Shown here piece by piece: positions 60,720 to 64,000 of a DNA stretch of 64,000 bases. How positions within the stretch are numbered: position 1 is the first letter of the stretch; the number at the start of each line of letters is the position of its first letter. The notes under the pieces are model-generated. The model searched no databases. It was not told the origin of the DNA and saw only the letters and a program-made list of their open reading frames with translations. The stretch is from Mycobacterium sp. 236(2023) (lineage in GTDB: Bacteria; Actinomycetota; Actinomycetes; Mycobacteriales; Mycobacteriaceae), in the NCBI RefSeq assembly GCF_029623955.1, contig NZ_JARSBP010000005.1, positions 1 through 64,000 of the forward strand. Direction: 5' to 3'. A program made the position numbers and the translations under genes.

Positions 60720-61397
60720 CTAGGCGGGACTGAACAGTCGCGGCTCCAGCCAGGCGCCGTCCCGGAACCGCCGCGCCGCCTTCGCCGCAGCGAGCACCGC
60801 CAGGTCGGCCACCGGCTCCAGCACGATGACCAGCATGTAAGCCGCACCAAAAGTCGCCACGCTAATCACCGTCTCCAGCGAGAATCCCTGGCCGTACAGT
60901 GCCCAGAACGTCACCCAGGACACGATGCCGGCCTGATAGGTCGCCGAAAGCGTCACTGCCTGACGGTATTTCAGGTCCACGTAACGGGTCTGTGGCGCGA
61001 TCGTCCTGCCCGCGACGTACTGCAAAGCAAACAACGGTACGAGCAGAGTGGTCACGTTCATGCCGTACTGCGGCAGATCGAAGGGGGCGACCAGCATCCC
61101 CTGGATCAGCAGGCCGAGCGCCAGCCCGACGGCCGCCGGGGCGGCGCCGAACAGCAGGAACAACGTCGACCCCAGAATCAAGTGCACTTCCGACACTCCC
61201 ACCGGGAAATGCGGAAGCACCTCGAAGAAGGCGAAGACGAGCGCCGTTGTGATCCCGGTTCCCAGGAGCAGCGACGCCGCGCCGCGCTCCTTGACGTGTT
61301 TCCACACCACGCTGAGCGCGTAGGCGCCGGTCCCGCCGGCGGTGGCATAGCTCAGCACGATCTTCGCCCCGTCGACCAGACCTGGCTCGATATGCAT
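60720..61397 (-). CDS. CbiM-like cobalt/nickel permease (ECF-type S component)
   Basis: This 225-residue polytopic protein has about six hydrophobic segments and the CbiM hallmark near the N terminus (MHIEPGLVDGAKIVLSYATA). In other systems CbiM starts M-H-[IL]-x2-G and the N-terminal His coordinates the metal; here His2 is present. It is last in the nitrile hydratase operon and would supply Co(II) for the cobalt-type alpha subunit. No CbiQ/CbiO partners are visible, so it may act alone or with a shared ATPase. The upstream frame start (61457) is disfavoured because the motif must be N-terminal. Confidence 0.85.
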   Translation of the reverse strand: MHIEPGLVDGAKIVLSYATAGGTGAYALSVVWKHVKERGAASLLLGTGITTALVFAFFEVLPHFPVGVSEVHLILGSTLFLLFGAAPAAVGLALGLLIQGMLVAPFDLPQYGMNVTTLLVPLFALQYVAGRTIAPQTRYVDLKYRQAVTLSATYQAGIVSWVTFWALYGQGFSLETVISVATFGAAYMLVIVLEPVADLAVLAAAKAARRFRDGAWLEPRLFSPA

Positions 61398-61422
61398 GGT
61401 TATTCCGTTCTCTTCGGAGGTT

Positions 61423-61740
61423 TCAGTGGTGGTCTTCGTGGTCGTCGTGGACCGCATGGTCGCCGTCGTCGGTCACCAGTGGAGCGGTGAGGATCTGGCG
61501 GTGGTCGACGACGTGTTCGAGCGCAGCGACCCAGTGGTCGTAGTACTCCCATTCGCCCCTGGCCGTTTCCGGGGCCGACTCCCACGCGCCGATGGTGTCG
61601 ATGAGGCTCTGCTGGAACTCGCTCCACGGGTAGTGCCCGAACTCCGAGAGGGCCAGCGCGAGGCCGAATGCCCGGCGCTGCCATTCGTGGTCGAAGGACG
61701 GTGCAGCCTGATCGGTGGTGCAGGTGTTGTGGAGTTTCAC
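61423..61740 (-). CDS. Nitrile hydratase accessory/activator protein
   Basis: The protein has 105 residues. The sequence has a nitrile hydratase beta-subunit-like helical core (FDHEWQRRAFGLALALSEFGHYPWSEFQQ) characteristic of the small accessory (P14K/NhlE-type) proteins that insert or swap metal in Co-type nitrile hydratase. The tail is acidic and His-rich (DDGDHAVHDDHEDHH), possibly a cobalt reservoir. GTG start overlapping the alpha-subunit stop. 25 bases upstream of the CbiM-like gene. Confidence 0.88.
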   Translation of the reverse strand: MKLHNTCTTDQAAPSFDHEWQRRAFGLALALSEFGHYPWSEFQQSLIDTIGAWESAPETARGEWEYYDHWVAALEHVVDHRQILTAPLVTDDGDHAVHDDHEDHH

Positions 61741-62357
61741 GATGCCTGCCCCGCGAGCGCCACACCCATCATCGATTCGGTGGTCACCAGATCCATGAGC
61801 TGTTCATCGGTGAAGCCCTCTGTGCCAGATGGCCTTTCGGGGATCACGAACCACCGTGAGTGTCCGCTGGAATCCCAGACCTTGATCTCGGTCTCCCCGG
61901 GCAGGTCCACGCCGACCTCGGCGAGCACCGTGCGGGGTTCACGCGCGGCACGGGCCCGGAACACCGGATCCTTGTACCAGTAGGGCGGCAATCCCAGCAC
62001 CGGCCACGGGAAGCACGAGCACAGGGTGCAGATCACCAGGTTGTGCACCCCGGGGGCGTTGGCGACCGCCTGCAGGTGCTCACCCTCGGCGCCCGCCATG
62101 CCCTCGGGCAGTTCGAGTTCGGCGATGGCGGCGGGCGTGTCGACGACGATGCGCGCAGCGAACTCGGGATCAGTCCACGCCTTCACGACGATCTTCTTGC
62201 CGTTGATCGGCGTCATCTCCGACTCGAAGTAGGCGAGTACCTTGTCCACCGTTTGGCCTGTGATGACGCCCTTTTCGATCAGGAGCCGCTCCAGCGCGGC
62301 GACCCGGTCAGCACTGAGCTGCTCCCGATCGGACGGGTAGGCAAACTGGTCGGTCAC
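61737..62357 (-). CDS. nthA: Nitrile hydratase alpha subunit, cobalt type
   Basis: The 206-residue alpha subunit has the metal site CTLCSC (C110, T111, L112, C113, S114, C115). Thr in the second position distinguishes Co-type enzymes from Fe-type (CSLCSC). The conserved VKAWTDP and PPYWYKDP segments flank it. It hydrates nitriles to amides with the beta subunit. GTG start 62357 has GGAGGAC seven bases upstream and overlaps the beta stop (GTGA). Order beta-alpha-accessory, as in known Co-type operons. Confidence 0.95.
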   Translation of the reverse strand: MTDQFAYPSDREQLSADRVAALERLLIEKGVITGQTVDKVLAYFESEMTPINGKKIVVKAWTDPEFAARIVVDTPAAIAELELPEGMAGAEGEHLQAVANAPGVHNLVICTLCSCFPWPVLGLPPYWYKDPVFRARAAREPRTVLAEVGVDLPGETEIKVWDSSGHSRWFVIPERPSGTEGFTDEQLMDLVTTESMMGVALAGQAS

Positions 62358-63091
62358 TTGTCCTCCTCGACGGGTTGCAGATAGGCCTCGAACAATTCGG
62401 CGTAGAGCGTGTTGGCACCGGGTTCGGCACGCGGGCCCCACAGTTCTTCGGGCGTGAACTCGACGATGTAGATCGGCATCGGATCGCCGATACCGTCTCC
62501 GGTGGCGACGAAGTAGCCGTAATCGCCTTCGAAGATGCGTTGCACCGTCCCGACCTTCGCGCGCAGATACCCCGGCAGGCGCGTGTGGTCCGCGGCGGGA
62601 ACGTCGGCGATCTCGACCTTGTCACCGACCGCGAACTTCGGATGCGCGACGTCACGGCGGGGACTGTCCCCGCGCCGCAGATAGTCGATCACCTGATCGT
62701 CGATCGCCGAGTCTCCCGGCTCCTTCGCCGGTGGATCGGGCTCGCCGAGGATGGCGCTGATCTCATCCTCCGACACGTAGCCCTTCTCGACGAAGAATCC
62801 GCTGATCCCGCCGAGCCACTTCTCGTAATAGCGAAACTTGAAGTAATCAAACGGATTCATCCCTTCGGCGCCGGTGCGCAGCGAGGCCCAGGTCCATTCG
62901 TCGCGGAACTCGGTCGGCACGTCGTCGATCGGGTACTCCGGCAGCGCCGAGCCCAGATGGTTGCTCAACCCCATCATGGCCACGTGGATGCCGAAGATCC
63001 GCTTCTCCCAGTCCTCGACGAAGACGCGCTTCTCGAGGTTCAGCGGTTCGGGGAGCCCTTCGAGCCCGCCGAGATAGTGCTGGAGCTTCAT
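62354..63091 (-). CDS. nthB: Nitrile hydratase beta subunit
   Basis: The 245-residue protein starts MKLQHYLGGLEG and contains the beta-subunit pattern with FRDEWTWASLRTGAEGMNPFDYFKFRYYEKWLGGISG (residues 61-97) and the C-terminal SH3-like barrel (KFAVGDKVEIADV ... YIVEFTPEELWG). It overlaps the DUF1097 stop (ATGA). Together with nthA it forms the alpha-beta heterodimer. The beta-first order is typical of Co-type operons. Confidence 0.95.
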   Translation of the reverse strand: MKLQHYLGGLEGLPEPLNLEKRVFVEDWEKRIFGIHVAMMGLSNHLGSALPEYPIDDVPTEFRDEWTWASLRTGAEGMNPFDYFKFRYYEKWLGGISGFFVEKGYVSEDEISAILGEPDPPAKEPGDSAIDDQVIDYLRRGDSPRRDVAHPKFAVGDKVEIADVPAADHTRLPGYLRAKVGTVQRIFEGDYGYFVATGDGIGDPMPIYIVEFTPEELWGPRAEPGANTLYAELFEAYLQPVEEDK

Positions 63092-63612
63092 GCTGGTGCG
63101 CCTTCCGTGTCGGGACGGCCGGCGGGCGCCGCGCGCGTCATCAGATTGGCCAGGTACTCCGAGGCGATGCCGAACGTCGCGCCGAGGACACACGCGCACG
63201 CCGCCACCAATCCCGGATGCGAAATGCTTGTCGCGGTGACCAACTGGCCCGTCCCGGCCACCGTCGACACCGTCGAGGCGAACCCGACGACGACGGCGGG
63301 CGTCGTGGACAGGAACCCGACCCAGGACGCCTGAACCATGACTGCGCTGCCGACGCCGACCGCGATCGCGGTGGCGGTCAGGCTGCCGCCCAGCACGTGC
63401 GCTGCGTACAGGCTGGCGCAGGCGATGGCGACACCGACCAGGTTCGAGCACACCGACTTGAGCCATCCCGCGGGGCCGCCGCCGACGAAGAAGAACGACG
63501 CCCAAGCCAGGAACACCACCCAGATGGGAACGGTGATCACCGTGGCCGTGAAGGCCACCGCCACCCCACCGAGCACACCGATGCTCAGTGTCAGCGCAGA
63601 CCGTGAGTCCAT
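63088..63612 (-). CDS. DUF1097 membrane protein, operon leader
   Basis: This 174-residue protein has five hydrophobic segments (about 10-30, 28-45, 60-80, 85-105, 125-150) and the DUF1097 family features; E. coli YcdZ is a relative of unknown function. It is the first gene of the operon, with GGAGGAC before ATG 63612 and ATGA coupling to nthB. It may be an amide or nitrile permease (inference from the position). The short C-terminal tail is polar. Confidence 0.85.
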   Translation of the reverse strand: MDSRSALTLSIGVLGGVAVAFTATVITVPIWVVFLAWASFFFVGGGPAGWLKSVCSNLVGVAIACASLYAAHVLGGSLTATAIAVGVGSAVMVQASWVGFLSTTPAVVVGFASTVSTVAGTGQLVTATSISHPGLVAACACVLGATFGIASEYLANLMTRAAPAGRPDTEGAPA

Positions 63613-63697
63613 ACAGTCCTCCTCATCTCGTGAACTACGTTGGCCGCGTTGTGTTTCCAGGAGGTAACCCGCGCTTTGCGGCTGGGCTCCCATCGCG

Positions 63698-63782
63698 ACA
63701 GGAATGCGCCAAAACAGGACACGTGCCTGCCGTCCCGGACACGTCGACTGCAATTCCGGACATCGGCGCGCACAGGAATACG
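63698..63782. promoter_or_regulatory. Five iterated GGA-core repeats in the divergent nitrile hydratase control region
   Basis: Repeats on the plus strand: ACAGGAATGCG (63698), ACAGGACACGT (63714), CCCGGACACGT (63734), TCCGGACATCG (63755) and ACAGGAATACG (63772). The starts are spaced 16, 20, 21 and 17 bases apart, so the middle three are in phase with two helical turns. This is a typical layout for direct-repeat binding by AraC/GlxA-type activators, and the divergent gene encodes such a regulator. Confidence 0.55.
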
Positions 63783-63802
63783 GTCGCGGCCACGCTGACG
63801 CA

Positions 63803-64000
63803 ATGAGTACCGCCGTCCACCGCCATCCGCACATCGCCGTGCTGGTCTTCGACGGTGTCCGCGGGCTGGACGTCACGGGTCCGCTGGAAGTGTTCGACGT
63901 CGCCCGGGCTCTGGGGTTCGGTTACACCTTCGGGCTCTACTCGACCACCGACACGATGACGATCCGGTGCGCGTCGGGACTCACCGTCGCGACCACTCCG
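63803..64000 (+). CDS. GlxA/AraC-type regulator, N-terminal part (runs off window)
   Basis: The first 66 residues show the DJ-1/PfpI-like domain of GlxA-family AraC regulators: HIAVLVFDGVRGLDVTGPLEVFDVA (residues 10-34) and the FGLYSTT strand. The C-terminal AraC helix-turn-helix would follow outside the window. It starts ATG 63803, just after the repeat array, and runs divergently from the nitrile hydratase operon, so it is the likely activator of both. Confidence 0.85.
   Translation, partial: MSTAVHRHPHIAVLVFDGVRGLDVTGPLEVFDVARALGFGYTFGLYSTTDTMTIRCASGLTVATTP

Overview
The window reads as chromosome of a mycobacterium, most likely a fast-growing environmental Mycolicibacterium-type species. 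The basis is high GC with frequent GTG/TTG starts, dense ATGA/GTGA-coupled operons, and families typical of mycobacteria: a DUF222 (13E12) remnant, F420/flavin luciferase-like oxidoreductases, a cutinase, DUF202 proteins, an ECF42-type sigma factor with its YciI/DGPF partner, and repeated promoter matches to the mycobacterial SigF consensus. No rRNA, tRNA or CRISPR array was seen. The species call is inference.

Layout. 1-0.5 kb: end of an IS256-like element abutting a truncated DUF222 gene. 0.5-7.8 kb: class III aminotransferase, membrane protein, a secreted collagen-like repeat protein with a strong terminator, an SDR, a GAF-GGDEF-GAF gene broken by an in-frame TAG, a CobW-type metal GTPase, DUF1697, DUF2237 and a DUF4333 remnant. 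7.7-13 kb: an oxalate pair (oxalyl-CoA decarboxylase and an AMP-dependent ligase), MOSC protein and MscS channel. 13-21 kb: an organosulfur island on the plus strand with two flavin monooxygenases, two TauD/AtsK-type dioxygenases, an SsuCBA-like ABC transporter and a kinase-like protein. 21-27.5 kb: a block of probable SigF-dependent stress genes, including a heme-oxygenase-like di-iron enzyme, a CDGSH protein coupled to a HemK-like methyltransferase, a nine-cysteine metallothionein-like protein behind a tandem palindrome, a cutinase and a DJ-1/PfpI protein.

27.4-43 kb: MarR-MFS efflux pair, a GH5-like hydrolase, a phospholipase D gene reduced by several internal deletions, dialkylglycine decarboxylase, a Tat-type metallo-beta-lactamase-fold protein, and a coupled TetR / hydroxyacid-oxoacid transhydrogenase / thioesterase / MarR operon whose MarR gene carries a second in-frame TAG. 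Transporter, SDR, metallophosphoesterase, TesB, SRPBCC and acyltransferase genes follow. 43-58 kb: a Ski2-like DUF3516 helicase, alpha/beta hydrolase, FAD monooxygenase, SHOCT protein, a VWA gene lacking its metal-binding N terminus, an F420-type oxidoreductase, paired DUF202 proteins, a 924-residue LuxR-type ATPase regulator, a four-gene cupin/NmrA/NmrA/nitroreductase operon, and the ECF42 module.

58.5-64 kb: a phospholipase D, a SigF-type hypothetical gene, and a five-gene cobalt nitrile hydratase operon (DUF1097, beta, alpha, accessory protein, CbiM-like permease). A GlxA/AraC-type regulator runs divergently from it, across a promoter region with five iterated GGA-core repeats. The parts most worth following up are the HDO/CDGSH/methyltransferase/metallothionein neighbourhood, the nitrile hydratase control region, and the two amber-interrupted genes in identical TCC-TAG context.
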